DNA of 40,499 nucleotides from Amycolatopsis sp. (GCF_025464955.1 NZ_JAODNM010000122.1:1-40499), one strand, 5' to 3'; numbered from the stretch's first letter, positions 24,355 to 34,728 are shown. Made by a program: numbers and translations. The notes: generated from the sequence alone by a model not told the origin.

Positions 24355-27300
24355 CAGCCCAATCCCCCGTTGTAGTAGTTCCAGAACTGGTCCTCCGAAC
24401 TATATGCGGCCCGTTCCCAGCTGCTTTCCTGCTCCAACGAGGTGGCCGGTCCGTACAGTCCGACCTGCATGACATGCATCCGCTCGTGACCGAGTGTTTT
24501 CACGAGGTCTTCCTCGGAACCGAACGCGTCCGGGTACAACGTGATTGTCCCATCCGGTGATGTATGGCCGAACAGTCCACGCCCGATCAGGTCAGGGTCA
24601 CGGTTGATCTTTACCGTCACCCCGTCGAGCCCGACGCCGGAGTCTCGAGCGATCTGCCTGACGACTCGCTTTTGCATAGGAACTTGCAGCCCCGAGAAGA
24701 CCCCGGTATTGGCCGTACGACGAGCGTAGCCCGCGTCGCCACACGTCCAGGCTTGGGCAGATCGTGTGCCATCTGCATTGACATTCCCGCCCGTAGCGCA
24801 GGCACCAGCCAGTTGGCCTGTTGCGGGTGACAATGCTCCTGGACCGGTGGACCTGTCAACCTGCGCGGATTGGTATGGATTGTCCCCGCCGTCGATGCCG
24901 CTGGGATCGAGGATCCCCAGGGCGATGGGAGTGGCGTTGAAGGCGTCGTTGAACAACTCGGTGAGGTCGCTCGCAATGGTAGCCGTCGCTGAGGGCTTCG
25001 GGTGCGGTGTCCGAGCGTCCTTGTCGATCTGCTCCTGCCGAAGCAATTCACGCATCCGCGCCGCAGCTGCGGCGTCGTCAGCAGCTGAAGACTTCGCCTT
25101 TTGCGGTGCTGGCCGGTAGCTCTTCGGTATGGAACTACAGTGCGTGACGCATCTGCCGGATCCCCCCGTACCACCCGGCTGACCACCGGTAGGTGTTCTC
25201 TGCCTACTAGCAGCCCTCAGCTCCTGAATTTCGGTGTAGTCGCTGGGCCAGGTCGCAAATGACGGCCCCAAGCTAGGCGGGCGAGACGGCGATCCACTTC
25301 GGGCGGCACCGCTTATGGCGTCCTGGGCGAGGTTGCGCAGCGTCTGGCCGAACAACCACTCAAGCGCCGCCTCGCCAAGCTCGCAACCTCCAAACACCGC
25401 CAACGCGCCGGGTCCGGTTTCGAGGGTCGCCACACCAGCGGCCTCGCACTCGCCAACGAGACGGCCAGTCGGGTCGGTCCCGGTCATCGGGTCGGTCGCG
25501 GCGTAGCCGTAGCGGTTGGCGTTGCTCGTGTCGCGCGGGTCCAGCCCAGTGGTGTCGCGTGAAGCGAAGCCGCCGGTGGAGGGCTGGAACCAGCGGGCCC
25601 CCATGTTGACGTTGCCGCTGGCCGAGTCGGTGTACTGGTCCTGATACCCCAGCGACGTCTGCGTGCCCGCAGACGCGGTGACCTGGCCGAACGGGCTGTA
25701 GGTGCGCGACCCGGTCACCGCACCCGTGGCCGGATCGACCAACGCGGTCAGGTCGGTGTGCGCATCGGCGGACGCGACGGATGCGACACCGCCCTGCCTC
25801 ACCCCCAAGGGAGTGCCCATCGGGGTGTAGCTGTAGGTCGAGGTGCCGTCGCCGGTGATCTCGTGGCCAGTTCCAGCGTAGGTCAGGTTCGTGGTGCCGG
25901 CCGTCGTGAGACGATCGAGAGCGTCGTAGGTGTAGTTGGTGGTGGCGTCGGTGGTGAGTTCGTCGTAGGCGTTGAACGCCTTGTTCGTCGTCGTACCGCC
26001 GGTGGTGCGCGAGGCCTGGGTGCCACGCGGTGTGTAGGTGTAGGAGGTGCCGGCTTTGGCGGTGAGCTGGTTGCGCTCGTTGAAGGACGCGGTGCTCGAG
26101 CCGTCGGTGGTGAGGTTCCCCGCGCCGTCCCAGCCGTACTGGGTGGTGGTGGCGCCGTTGGTCCAGGTGGCGAGCTGCCCGGCCTGGTCGTAGCTGTAGG
26201 TGTTCGCCGCGGCACCGGCGACGCCGGTGGTGGTCTTGCTGGTCAGGTGGTCCGCGGTGTCGTAGCCGTACGTCGTCGACGCCGTGGTGGACCCGGCCGG
26301 GTCGGTGATCGTGTCGCTGTTCTGCCGGCCCAACGCGTCGTAGCCGAACGTGCGGGCTGCTTTGCCGGTGCCGTAGGCGGTGCTGGTAGGCTGGCTCGCG
26401 TCGTCGTAGCCGTAGGTCGCGGTGGTTCCGGTCAGCGGGTCCGCGGCGGTGGCCAGGCGCCCGGCGTTGTCGTAGGTGTAGGTCGCGGTCCCTGCCTCGG
26501 TGGTCGCGGTGGCCTGGCGGCCGTCGTCGTCGAAGGTGGCACTGGAGGTGCCCGACGGGCCGGTGGCGGTGATCAGGTCGCCGCGGTCGTCGTAGGTGTA
26601 GGTGTTGTCGGTGCCACTCGGGGTGGACACGCTGGTCATACGGCCCGCGGGGTCGTAGCCGAAGACTCGGTCCGATGTGGCGACCGACGCGCCGGTCCCG
26701 GTCTGCTTGGTCAGGTTGCCCTGGGCGTCGTAGGTGTTGGTGATCGTGACGCCACCGGGCTTGATCTGACTGGCAGGCTTGCCGTTGCGGTCGTAGGCGA
26801 CGGTGTAGGTGCGGTCGGCCGCTGTCGGGGTCGCCGCGGTGGCGGGTTCGATGGTGGATTCGGGCAGGTTCCACGGGTTGACCGTGAACACCGTGGCGTG
26901 GCCGTTGCCATCGGTGCTGCGGGTGATGTTGCCGACCTTGTCGTAGCCGTAGCTCGAGGTGATCGACGTCGTCGCCGTCGTGGGCCGAGTCGTCGAGGTC
27001 AGCTCGTTGGCCGCGTTGAACGTCTGAGTGGTGGTCGCGCCCAGCGGGTCGGTGGCGGTGGTCTGGTTCCCGGCGCCGTCATAGCCGAACCCGGACGTGC
27101 GCAGGATCGCGCCGTGGGGGTCCACATCGGACTGCGCGGTTACGCGGCCGGCCTGGTCGTAGGCGGCGGTGCGCTTGTTGCCGAGCGGGTCGGTGACCGA
27201 TGTGGTGCGCCCAGCGCCGTCATAGCCGGTACTGGTGGTCTTGCCCAACGCTGTGGTGGAGGTGAGCTGGTGACCGAGATCGTCGTAGGTCGCGGTGCTG

Positions 27301-30300
27301 ACCTCGCCGCTGGGGCTGGTGACCGAGACCGGGTCGCCGAGCGGGTCGTAGGTGTAGCGGGTGGTGAGGTTGCGGGTCGGGGCCGGGTTGCGCTCGATGG
27401 CGGTGGTGGTGAGCGTGTGGCCGAGCTGGTCATAGGTGGCGGTGGCGTATGCCCCGTTCGGGTCGCTGGTGACCAGCGGCTCGCCGAGGGCGTCGAAGCT
27501 GGTCTGCCAGGTGCCGCCGGCCTGCCCGACGAGGGCGGGTGGGTCGGTCTTGCTGCGCTGGTCACCGAGCTGGTCGTAGCCGTAGGTGGTGGTGTTGCCG
27601 CGGGCGTCGGTGGTGGCGGTGACCCGGCCGGCGTGGTCGTAGGCGGTGCTCGTGCTCGCCGTGACCGGGGTGCTCTGCCCGGGCGGGACGTAGGCGGGCA
27701 GCGTGATTCCGGTGGGGCGCCCCGCGGGGTCGTAGCTGGCGTGGGTGAGGTTGCCGTTGGCGTCGCGGGTGTCGACCGTCTCACCGAAGGTGTCATACCC
27801 GGTGAAGGTGACCGGGGACGCGGTGACCGCGGCCGCACCACCGGTCTCCGTGGACACGGCGGGGGCGGTGACGGTGGTCGGTTGGCCGAGTGCGTCGTAG
27901 GCGTAGGTGGTGGTGAACGCGGCCGGGTTCGCGCCGGCGACGGTGCCTCGGGGGTCCACTGTGGAGGTCGGGAGGCCGCGTTCGTCGCGGGCGATGGTGG
28001 TGACCAGGGTCGCGGTGCCGGTGGTGTGGGTGGTCGCCGAGGTTTCCCGGCCCATCGGGTCGTAGCCGGTTTCGGTGTCGGCGGCGACGCTGCCGTCGGC
28101 GTTGCGTGCGGTGACCCGCGTCGGGTTGTCCAGCGTGTCGACGACGGTGCCGATGGAGCGCAGCACGGTGGTGCCGTCGCGGTCGGTGGTGTTGGTGACG
28201 CGACCGCCCGGGTCGTAGGTGGTCGTGGTGGAGTAGCGGCCGTCGCCCTTGGTGGCGGTGGCTACCTGCCCGGTGCCGGTGTAGGTGTCACTGGCCAGCA
28301 CCAGGTCCCGGGTGTGCCCCGTGGCCGGGTCGAGGTAGCCGGTGAGGACTTGGGTGGCGGGCAGGTTGTCGTCGAAGTAGGTGGAACTGGTGGTGCGGCC
28401 CATCGCGTCGGTGACGCTGGCCAACCGCCCGGCCGGGTCGTAGGCGCGGGACTGCAGCACCACGTCGTGGGCGGCCTGGCCGTCGCCGGTGAAACCCTTG
28501 ACCGTCGTGGTCGCCAGTTGGTGGCGCGCGGTGGTGTAGGTCGAGGTGTACTCGGTACCGCTGGGGTCGATGGTGTCGACCACGGCGCCGAACGCGTCGT
28601 AGGCGGTGGTGGTGACTCCGCCCGCCGGGTCGGTCACGGTCTTCGGGCGGCCGAGTGCGTCATAGGTGTAGGCGGTGGTGCGCGCGGGGTCCGCCCCGGT
28701 CGTGTCGTCCACTGTGGACTTCGTGACGGTGCCGTCGGGGTTGTAGACCGTGGCGGTACGGCGCTGGTGGCCGACCCCGGTGACGGCGTTGGCGGTGGCC
28801 GGGTCGATCTGCAGGGTCGGCCGCGACATCGCGTCGTAGCCGTAGGTCGTGGTGGCTCCGCCGGGGACGGTGGAGGAGGCGACGTTCTGGGTGGCTTTGC
28901 GGCCGATGCCGTCGTAGGTGTAGGTGACGACCAGCCCGACCGGGTCGGTGGTGCGGGTGAGGTCACCGGCGGTGTTGTACGCGTAGTGGGTAACGCCCCC
29001 GGCGGGGTCGGTGCTCGTCGCGAGCAGCCCGGCGGGTTCGGTTCCGCTGTCGGTGGCCGCTTCGGTGCCGGCGGTGTAGGTGGTGGTGCTGGTGCGTTGC
29101 GCCCCGGTGCTCGCCCCGGGTACCGAGGTCGACGAGATCGCGCCGGTGGTGGTGTAGGCGTAGGTGGTGAGGTAGGTGTTGTCGGTCGCCGAGGCGGAGC
29201 GGGCGTCGCGGTCGGCGGTGACCCGGTCGTCGCGCGGGTCGAGCGGGTCGGCGGTGTTGAGGTAGTAGCTGCGGTAGTCGGTATAGCACTGGTCGGTGCC
29301 CGAGGTGCGGCACGTGGTGCGCGAGAGCGCGTTGCCGCGGGCGTCGTTGACCAGGGTGGTGGCGTGGCCGTTCTCGTCGGTGACCCGGTTGAGGAACCCG
29401 CCCGTGTCGTAGGCGTACTGCGTGGTGCCCCCGGCCGGGGTGGTGGCCGTGGTCAGCCGGCCGCCGCGGGTCGGGTCGTAGGTGTAGGTGGTGACCGCGC
29501 CGGCGGGGTCGGTGACCCGCACGGCGTTGGCGGCGACCTTGGCGGAGTAATGCCCCGCGATGCTCGCGGAGTCCAGCGGGCGGTGATAGACCGCGACCTC
29601 GCCGATGGAGCCGGAGAAGTGACCCCAGTTGTCGGTGGGGCGGGCGGGCCAGGGGTTGCTCGCGGTGTACCCTGCGCCGACGAAGTCCTCGGTGTCGAGC
29701 CCGGCGAACAGCCCGTCCTGGCTGCCGACGAGGTTCCCGTCGAGGTAGAGCGACTGGGTGTTCTCGTCGCCGTCGAGGACGACGTGGTGCCACGCGCCGT
29801 CGTTGACGGCGTTCGGGGTGGCGATGCCGGCGATGGCGCCGGTCCAGAAATGCCCGTACAGCTTGCCGTCAGTGCCGACGTAAAGGATCGGCATCGCACC
29901 GCCCGGCGTCGCGGAGCCGGGCGGGGCGTTGCCGGTGGAGTAGAGGACACCGCCGGTGGTGGCGCTGGTCTGGAACCACATCTCCACCCCGAGGCGGGCG
30001 CGGCCCATGACCTGGCGGTCGGGCAGGCGCACATACGAGGTGCTGCCGTTGAACGACGCCGCCGCCCCACCGCGCATCGCCGGTGCCGCGGACAGCCCGA
30101 CGTTGGTGTAGGTCGCGGTGGACACGGTGGGGTCGTTGCCGGCGTAGGCGCTGCTGGTCGCGTCCTCCAGCCCCCACAGGGCGTGCGGCTCCGACGACCG
30201 CACCGCGGTGAGGTAGCCGACTTCGGTGCCGCGGGCGTTGTAGTGCGCGGTCACGTCCGTTGCGGACAGGGTGTGCTGGTAGAGCGAGACCTGACTGATG

Positions 30301-33300
30301 GAGCCAGAGAAGTAGCCCCAGTTGTTCGTCGGGCGCGCCGGCCACGCACGGGTGGAGACAGCGCCCGCGCCGATGAAGTTCTCCGGGTCAAGGGCGTTGA
30401 GCATCCCGGGCAGGGAGCCGGAGGTGGTCGACCCGACAGCGGTGCCGTCGAGGTACATCGTCTGGGTGTCCAGCGCGGCCGAGAGCGCGACGTGGTGCCA
30501 CGCGCCGTCGTTCACCGCGGCGGGGCTGGTGATCGCGGTGACCGAGCCGTTCCACATGTGGCCGTAGAGCTTGCCGTCGGCGCCGACGTAGAGGACCGGC
30601 ATCGACCCGCCCGGGCTCGCGGTGCCCGGCAGGTCGTTCCCGGTCGACAGCAGCACACCGCCGGCGGTCGAGGTGGTCTTGAACCACATCTCGACCGCGG
30701 TCTGGCTGGCGCCCCTGAGCTCGTTGTCGGGCAGCCGGGCGTAGCTGGTGGTGCCGTCGAAGGACTGGGCACCGCTGGCGGCGTCGAACGGTCCGGTGGT
30801 TCTACCGCCGGTGCCGCGGACGTAGGTGGCGCGGTCGAGTTGGGCTTTGCCGTCCGCGGTGGTGCCCGAAGTTTCGTTCAGGCGCCAGTTCGCGTCCGGG
30901 GCGGAGTCGGTGACAGCGCCGGTGTAGCGAAATCCGTCGCCTTCGACGGTGGGTACGGCGATGGCGGTGGTGCCGCCGTTGGCGTCGGCGTACTGCGACA
31001 CGCGGTCGGCCGCGCCGTTGTAGATCAGCGACGCCGCGGTGGCGCCGCCCGGCTTGGTGATCGAGGTCAGTTGGTCGCTGGCCGCGCGTGCCGCGTAGTG
31101 CTCGGCGACGACGGTCGCGCCCAGCGGCTGGTGATACAGCGCGACTTCGCCGATGGTGCCGGAGAAGTAGCCCCAGTTGTTGGTCGGGCGTGCGGGCCAG
31201 GCGCGGCTGGTGACGGCGCCGGCGCCGATGAAGTCGTTCGGGTCGATGTTCGGCGAGGTCCCGGTGCGGGAGCCGACCGAGGCGCCGTCGAGGTAGAGGG
31301 TCTGGGTGTCCAGCGCCACCGACAGCGCGACGTGGTGCCACGCGCCGTCGTTGACCGCGGTCGCCGATGCCATGCCGTTGAGCTGTCCGGTCCATTGGTA
31401 GCCGTAGAGCTTGCCGTCGGTGCCGACGTAGATCATCGGCATCGCCCCGCCCGGGGCCGCGGTGCCCGGCTGGTCGTTGCCGGTGGAGAACAGCACACCG
31501 CCGGCGGTGGAGGTGGTCTTGAACCACAGCTCGACGGCGAAGTAGGAGGAGTTGCGGACGAGGTTGTCCGGCAGTTTCACGAAGCTGGACGTGGCGTTGA
31601 ACCCGGCCGCGGTGGTCGGGCTGCCGGCCAGCGGGCCGGGCTGGCCGTAGGTGAGGTTGCTCGCGGTGCCGTCGGTGGTGCCGAAGTAGCCGGGGACGTC
31701 GCTGACCGCGGTGGTGCCCGCCGGGTCGGCCAGGCGCCAGTAGGCGTGCGGGTTCGCGTCGAGGGTGACGCTGCGGTAGTGCGACGCGGTGGTGTTCGCG
31801 TAGGACGTGCAGGCGTTGGTGGGGTCGCAGACCTTGCTGAGCTGGTCGCCGGTGTAGGTGTAGTTCCACGCCAGCGCCAGCGCGGAGCTGGTGGTGACCT
31901 GGGTGACGTGGTTGCCGGTCCAGGTGAACGTGAGTGACCGCCCTGAGACGGCGTCGGTCGCGGTGTGCAGTTTCCCGGCGGTGTCGTAGGCGATGGTCTG
32001 CACGCGGCCCGACACGTCGGTGATGGTGCTCAGGCGTCCGGTGGTGTCGAAGGCGTAGCGGCTGCCGTCGGCGCTGCGCTGCGTCCAGCCGCCGCCGGAG
32101 ACCGCGAGCAGGGTCGTGGTCTCCCCCGACGGTGAGGAGTAGGAGCCGTCGGGGTTGCGCCCGTAGCGGGTCTGCCGGCCGTCCGGGGAGGTGATGACCA
32201 CGTTGCCGGAGCCGTCGGTGTCCGGGCGCAGCGCGGTGTCCCAGCGCGTGGACCACCCGGAACCGAACGCGGCGGTGTGCCGCGGGTCGAGGCTGTTGTA
32301 GGTGCGGACCACCGACAGCGCGGGGCCGACCGCGGACACTGAGGCGTCGGTGACCGCCGTCGTGTAGTTGCCGACCCCGGGGTCCACGCCGCCGCCGGCG
32401 ACCGAGGACAGGTGGCTGGTGATCGCCGGTTGCGGAACTTGGGTGGACAAGTAGGCGCCGAGCGTCCAGGGGCTTTCGGCGTTGGTGTCGGTGGCCTTGC
32501 CGTACCAGGTGTAGGTCTGGCCCCACTTGAGTTTCCCGGCGGGCACCGACCACACCGGGGAGGTCAGGAACCCGGAGTCGGTGCACGTCGCGCCGGTGGA
32601 GTCACAGATGTTGAAGCGGTACTGCACGCCTTGGCCCGGCCAGTTGTCCGGGTCGTGCGCGCTCAACGCCAGTGTCGGGGTCAGCGTGGTGGCGTTGGAG
32701 TTGCTCAGCGGCGACATCGAGTCGATCTGCGGGGCCTGGTTCGGCAGGGTGAACGTGACCGGGGCCGACATCGGCACCGAGTCCCACGAGAACCGCCCGG
32801 TCCCGTAGTTGTCCATGTCCCACCGCAGTGTGTAGCTGCCCGGTGGCAGCGACTTGACCGTCGCGTTGACCGTCACGCTCTGCCCGGGTGCCACGGTGGA
32901 CGGCATCGGTGTCCAGGCGCTGCTGGTGGCGGGCAGCTCGTTGCCAGCGGAGTCCCAAATGCGGTAGCCGAGTTTGTAGGAGTTGGTGGGGGTCCAGGTG
33001 TCGCGGCCCTGGTTGGTGACCGTGACCGCCATCGTGCCGTCGGCGTTGGTGCTGACCTGGGGGTTCATCGCGTCGACGCTGTAGGTCGCCCAGTACGGGG
33101 TGTAGGTGACCTCGAGGTAGGGGGCGTTGCCCGACGCGGCGGAGGCGAACTTCTTCCACGCGTAGCTGTCGGTGTCGGAGGCCCGCACGGTCAGGCCGTT
33201 GTTCGCCGCGCCGTTCCTCCACCCGGTCACGAGGTTGACCCCGTTGTTGCCCAGGTCGATCCCCTGCCACTGCGAGCCGCAGCTGCCGTCGTAACCGTGG

Positions 33301-34676
33301 GCGAACGACGCGGTCGCGAGCACGCCGCCGTAGGCCGGGCCGGGATAGGTCTTGGTGCCACCGACCGACCACCCCTGCGTCACCGGGTACACCGACACAT
33401 CGCGTGCCTGGCAGGAGTAGGCGTAGGTCTCGTACATCCACAGCTTCGTGCCCAGGATGTGGTCCCCGGCCAGCCCGGAGGTCGCCGAGTCGAACTTCAG
33501 GTACGCCGCGGCCGTGTTCCCGCCGCCGTTGTAGGTCCCGACGCTCAAGTTCGGGTCACCGGAGTTGTCGGCGTTGTAGGGCGACTGGGTATAGGTGCTG
33601 CCGTTGGTGCCGGGACCGACCACGGTCGGGTCGACCTTCACCGGGAACACCCGGGCCGGGTCGGCCAGCCACGCCGCGTCGGCGGTGACCCGCAGCACCG
33701 GATTCGCCGCGTCTCCGACCAACGTGTAGGTCACCGCGGTGGAGCGAGCGCCCTCATCGGAGAGCGGGTTGAGGTTGGAGTCCTCCATGAAACCCGGCGG
33801 GATGGTGCCCTGCACGGCGCCGGCCGCGTCGGTGAGCTGCACTGCGCCACCACCGTCGAGGGTGGCGGTCAGGCCGGCCAGGTGCAGCGGGAAGTCCCAG
33901 GTCGCGGGGGCGTCCTTGGACTTGAGCAGGATCGTTTCCTTCGTCCCCGACGACGTCGCCTGCAAGTGCAAGTCGGCACCCGGGCGGACATCGGGGTAGG
34001 TCACGGCGTCACCGGTGACCTGCGCGGCCGCACCGCTCGCACCGGCGACGGAGAATCCGACCGAGGTGGCGGAGTTGAGCTGCAATGAGGCGATGTCGGC
34101 GACGTTCGCGGCCTGGCCGAAGCGTTCGGTGGTGGGCGTTGCCTTGGTCCGCCATGTCTGCCCGTCGGGGACCAGCGAGGGGTCGATCTTGGTCCACGTG
34201 CCGTCGGGGACCTGGTAGAACTGCGGCTCCTGGTACTTGCGCTCCGTTTTGGTGCCGTCGGCGTTGGCGTACACCTGCGTGGTCGCCGACCGCTGATCGG
34301 TCAACTCATGGCTGGTCTGATCGTTGAACCCGGCCACCGCCGACGACGGCGGCGCACCCACCTGGACCGAGGTCTGCGCGACCGGAGACTCCGGGATCCC
34401 TTGCGCGGGGAACGCCTGGTCCGGGCCTAATCCACCCGTGGCAGGGGGCGCGTCGTGGCCCGCACCAGCGGCTTTCGCCGTCGTCGCCGCCGAAGACACG
34501 TCGTGGGCTCGCCCGGCAGCCGATCCGCCGGCCTGCTGCGGGAGCGTCCCGATCGTCGCGGCGGCAGCCGAGGTGGGGGCGACCGTCGCCACACCGGCGC
34601 CGACGACGATGACCAGCAGCAGTGACAGCAGCCGCGAAAAACCACGCCCAGCAGGCAGCACAGATCGACGAGCCAT
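24354..34676 (-). CDS. giant Rhs/YD-repeat polymorphic toxin with C-terminal HExxH domain
   Basis: About 3440 residues from the ATG at 34676; GGTGGGA lies upstream, and an ATG nine codons earlier lacks a ribosome site. Order: Sec signal peptide (core LLSLLLVIVVGAGVATVAP), an N-terminal beta region, a DNRLRE-like domain (about 358-527), Ig-like region (about 530-790), first YD repeats, three LamG-like domains (about 967-1717), a long YD-repeat shell (about 1725-3040), the Rhs core end YGYAATDPMTGTDPTGR, then a toxin region of about 370 residues. The tail has a pre-toxin hydrophobic stretch and HERMH (24488-24474), an HExxH zinc-protease motif, in TLGHERMHVMQVGLYGP. The Rhs shell encloses and the peptidase is delivered to a competitor. 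The coupled downstream gene is the likely immunity gene. Confidence 0.93.
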   Translation of the reverse strand: MARRSVLPAGRGFSRLLSLLLVIVVGAGVATVAPTSAAAATIGTLPQQAGGSAAGRAHDVSSAATTAKAAGAGHDAPPATGGLGPDQAFPAQGIPESPVAQTSVQVGAPPSSAVAGFNDQTSHELTDQRSATTQVYANADGTKTERKYQEPQFYQVPDGTWTKIDPSLVPDGQTWRTKATPTTERFGQAANVADIASLQLNSATSVGFSVAGASGAAAQVTGDAVTYPDVRPGADLHLQATSSGTKETILLKSKDAPATWDFPLHLAGLTATLDGGGAVQLTDAAGAVQGTIPPGFMEDSNLNPLSDEGARSTAVTYTLVGDAANPVLRVTADAAWLADPARVFPVKVDPTVVGPGTNGSTYTQSPYNADNSGDPNLSVGTYNGGGNTAAAYLKFDSATSGLAGDHILGTKLWMYETYAYSCQARDVSVYPVTQGWSVGGTKTYPGPAYGGVLATASFAHGYDGSCGSQWQGIDLGNNGVNLVTGWRNGAANNGLTVRASDTDSYAWKKFASAASGNAPYLEVTYTPYWATYSVDAMNPQVSTNADGTMAVTVTNQGRDTWTPTNSYKLGYRIWDSAGNELPATSSAWTPMPSTVAPGQSVTVNATVKSLPPGSYTLRWDMDNYGTGRFSWDSVPMSAPVTFTLPNQAPQIDSMSPLSNSNATTLTPTLALSAHDPDNWPGQGVQYRFNICDSTGATCTDSGFLTSPVWSVPAGKLKWGQTYTWYGKATDTNAESPWTLGAYLSTQVPQPAITSHLSSVAGGGVDPGVGNYTTAVTDASVSAVGPALSVVRTYNSLDPRHTAAFGSGWSTRWDTALRPDTDGSGNVVITSPDGRQTRYGRNPDGSYSSPSGETTTLLAVSGGGWTQRSADGSRYAFDTTGRLSTITDVSGRVQTIAYDTAGKLHTATDAVSGRSLTFTWTGNHVTQVTTSSALALAWNYTYTGDQLSKVCDPTNACTSYANTTASHYRSVTLDANPHAYWRLADPAGTTAVSDVPGYFGTTDGTASNLTYGQPGPLAGSPTTAAGFNATSSFVKLPDNLVRNSSYFAVELWFKTTSTAGGVLFSTGNDQPGTAAPGGAMPMIYVGTDGKLYGYQWTGQLNGMASATAVNDGAWHHVALSVALDTQTLYLDGASVGSRTGTSPNIDPNDFIGAGAVTSRAWPARPTNNWGYFSGTIGEVALYHQPLGATVVAEHYAARAASDQLTSITKPGGATAASLIYNGAADRVSQYADANGGTTAIAVPTVEGDGFRYTGAVTDSAPDANWRLNETSGTTADGKAQLDRATYVRGTGGRTTGPFDAASGAQSFDGTTSYARLPDNELRGASQTAVEMWFKTTSTAGGVLLSTGNDLPGTASPGGSMPVLYVGADGKLYGHMWNGSVTAITSPAAVNDGAWHHVALSAALDTQTMYLDGTAVGSTTSGSLPGMLNALDPENFIGAGAVSTRAWPARPTNNWGYFSGSISQVSLYQHTLSATDVTAHYNARGTEVGYLTAVRSSEPHALWGLEDATSSAYAGNDPTVSTATYTNVGLSAAPAMRGGAAASFNGSTSYVRLPDRQVMGRARLGVEMWFQTSATTGGVLYSTGNAPPGSATPGGAMPILYVGTDGKLYGHFWTGAIAGIATPNAVNDGAWHHVVLDGDENTQSLYLDGNLVGSQDGLFAGLDTEDFVGAGYTASNPWPARPTDNWGHFSGSIGEVAVYHRPLDSASIAGHYSAKVAANAVRVTDPAGAVTTYTYDPTRGGRLTTATTPAGGTTQYAYDTGGFLNRVTDENGHATTLVNDARGNALSRTTCRTSGTDQCYTDYRSYYLNTADPLDPRDDRVTADRDARSASATDNTYLTTYAYTTTGAISSTSVPGASTGAQRTSTTTYTAGTEAATDSGTEPAGLLATSTDPAGGVTHYAYNTAGDLTRTTDPVGLVVTYTYDGIGRKATQNVASSTVPGGATTTYGYDAMSRPTLQIDPATANAVTGVGHQRRTATVYNPDGTVTKSTVDDTTGADPARTTAYTYDALGRPKTVTDPAGGVTTTAYDAFGAVVDTIDPSGTEYTSTYTTARHQLATTTVKGFTGDGQAAHDVVLQSRAYDPAGRLASVTDAMGRTTSSTYFDDNLPATQVLTGYLDPATGHTRDLVLASDTYTGTGQVATATKGDGRYSTTTTYDPGGRVTNTTDRDGTTVLRSIGTVVDTLDNPTRVTARNADGSVAADTETGYDPMGRETSATTHTTGTATLVTTIARDERGLPTSTVDPRGTVAGANPAAFTTTYAYDALGQPTTVTAPAVSTETGGAAAVTASPVTFTGYDTFGETVDTRDANGNLTHASYDPAGRPTGITLPAYVPPGQSTPVTASTSTAYDHAGRVTATTDARGNTTTYGYDQLGDQRSKTDPPALVGQAGGTWQTSFDALGEPLVTSDPNGAYATATYDQLGHTLTTTAIERNPAPTRNLTTRYTYDPLGDPVSVTSPSGEVSTATYDDLGHQLTSTTALGKTTSTGYDGAGRTTSVTDPLGNKRTAAYDQAGRVTAQSDVDPHGAILRTSGFGYDGAGNQTTATDPLGATTTQTFNAANELTSTTRPTTATTSITSSYGYDKVGNITRSTDGNGHATVFTVNPWNLPESTIEPATAATPTAADRTYTVAYDRNGKPASQIKPGGVTITNTYDAQGNLTKQTGTGASVATSDRVFGYDPAGRMTSVSTPSGTDNTYTYDDRGDLITATGPSGTSSATFDDDGRQATATTEAGTATYTYDNAGRLATAADPLTGTTATYGYDDASQPTSTAYGTGKAARTFGYDALGRQNSDTITDPAGSTTASTTYGYDTADHLTSKTTTGVAGAAANTYSYDQAGQLATWTNGATTTQYGWDGAGNLTTDGSSTASFNERNQLTAKAGTSYTYTPRGTQASRTTGGTTTNKAFNAYDELTTDATTNYTYDALDRLTTAGTTNLTYAGTGHEITGDGTSTYSYTPMGTPLGVRQGGVASVASADAHTDLTALVDPATGAVTGSRTYSPFGQVTASAGTQTSLGYQDQYTDSASGNVNMGARWFQPSTGGFASRDTTGLDPRDTSNANRYGYAATDPMTGTDPTGRLVGECEAAGVATLETGPGALAVFGGCELGEAALEWLFGQTLRNLAQDAISGAARSGSPSRPPSLGPSFATWPSDYTEIQELRAASRQRTPTGGQPGGTGGSGRCVTHCSSIPKSYRPAPQKAKSSAADDAAAAARMRELLRQEQIDKDARTPHPKPSATATIASDLTELFNDAFNATPIALGILDPSGIDGGDNPYQSAQVDRSTGPGALSPATGQLAGACATGGNVNADGTRSAQAWTCGDAGYARRTANTGVFSGLQVPMQKRVVRQIARDSGVGLDGVTVKINRDPDLIGRGLFGHTSPDGTITLYPDAFGSEEDLVKTLGHERMHVMQVGLYGPATSLEQESSWERAAYSSEDQFWNYYNGGLG
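29525..31775 (-). repeat. three tandem LamG-like domain repeats inside the rhs gene
   Basis: About 700-bp units at roughly 31775-31075, 30910-30225 and 30200-29525. Each encodes a concanavalin/LamG-type fold with the landmarks VELWFKTT, GDQPG/GNDLPG, LYVGxDGKLYG, VNDGAWHHVALS, TxYLDG and WPARPTNNWGYFSG. Units one and two are more alike than unit three, so the array grew by duplication. The domains probably bind glycans on a target surface. Confidence 0.8.
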
Positions 34677-34706
34677 GATTGAAATCCCACCCTCACGCAG
34701 CACGAA

Positions 34707-34728
34707 CCCGCTCCAGGAAAGGAGCGGG
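34707..34728 (-). promoter_or_regulatory. hairpin in the 5' leader of the rhs gene
   Basis: CCCGCTCC (34707-34714) and GGAGCGGG (34721-34728) make a perfect 8-bp stem with a 6-base loop, about 20 bases upstream of the ribosome site on the reverse strand. A pyrimidine-rich tract (complement of 34738-34771) precedes it on the transcript. It could act as an attenuator or stabilise the mRNA. Confidence 0.5.

Noticed and set aside
25500..29500. Short repeats in the rhs gene as a CRISPR or VNTR array
   Set aside because: The periodicity is that of YD-repeat codons in one long reading frame; there are no constant repeats with unique spacers.
25758..31937. A 2059-residue open frame antisense to the rhs gene
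   Set aside because: Composition is almost only Gly, Val, Arg and Ala with no globular pattern; it is the shadow of GC-rich codons in the reverse-strand Rhs protein.
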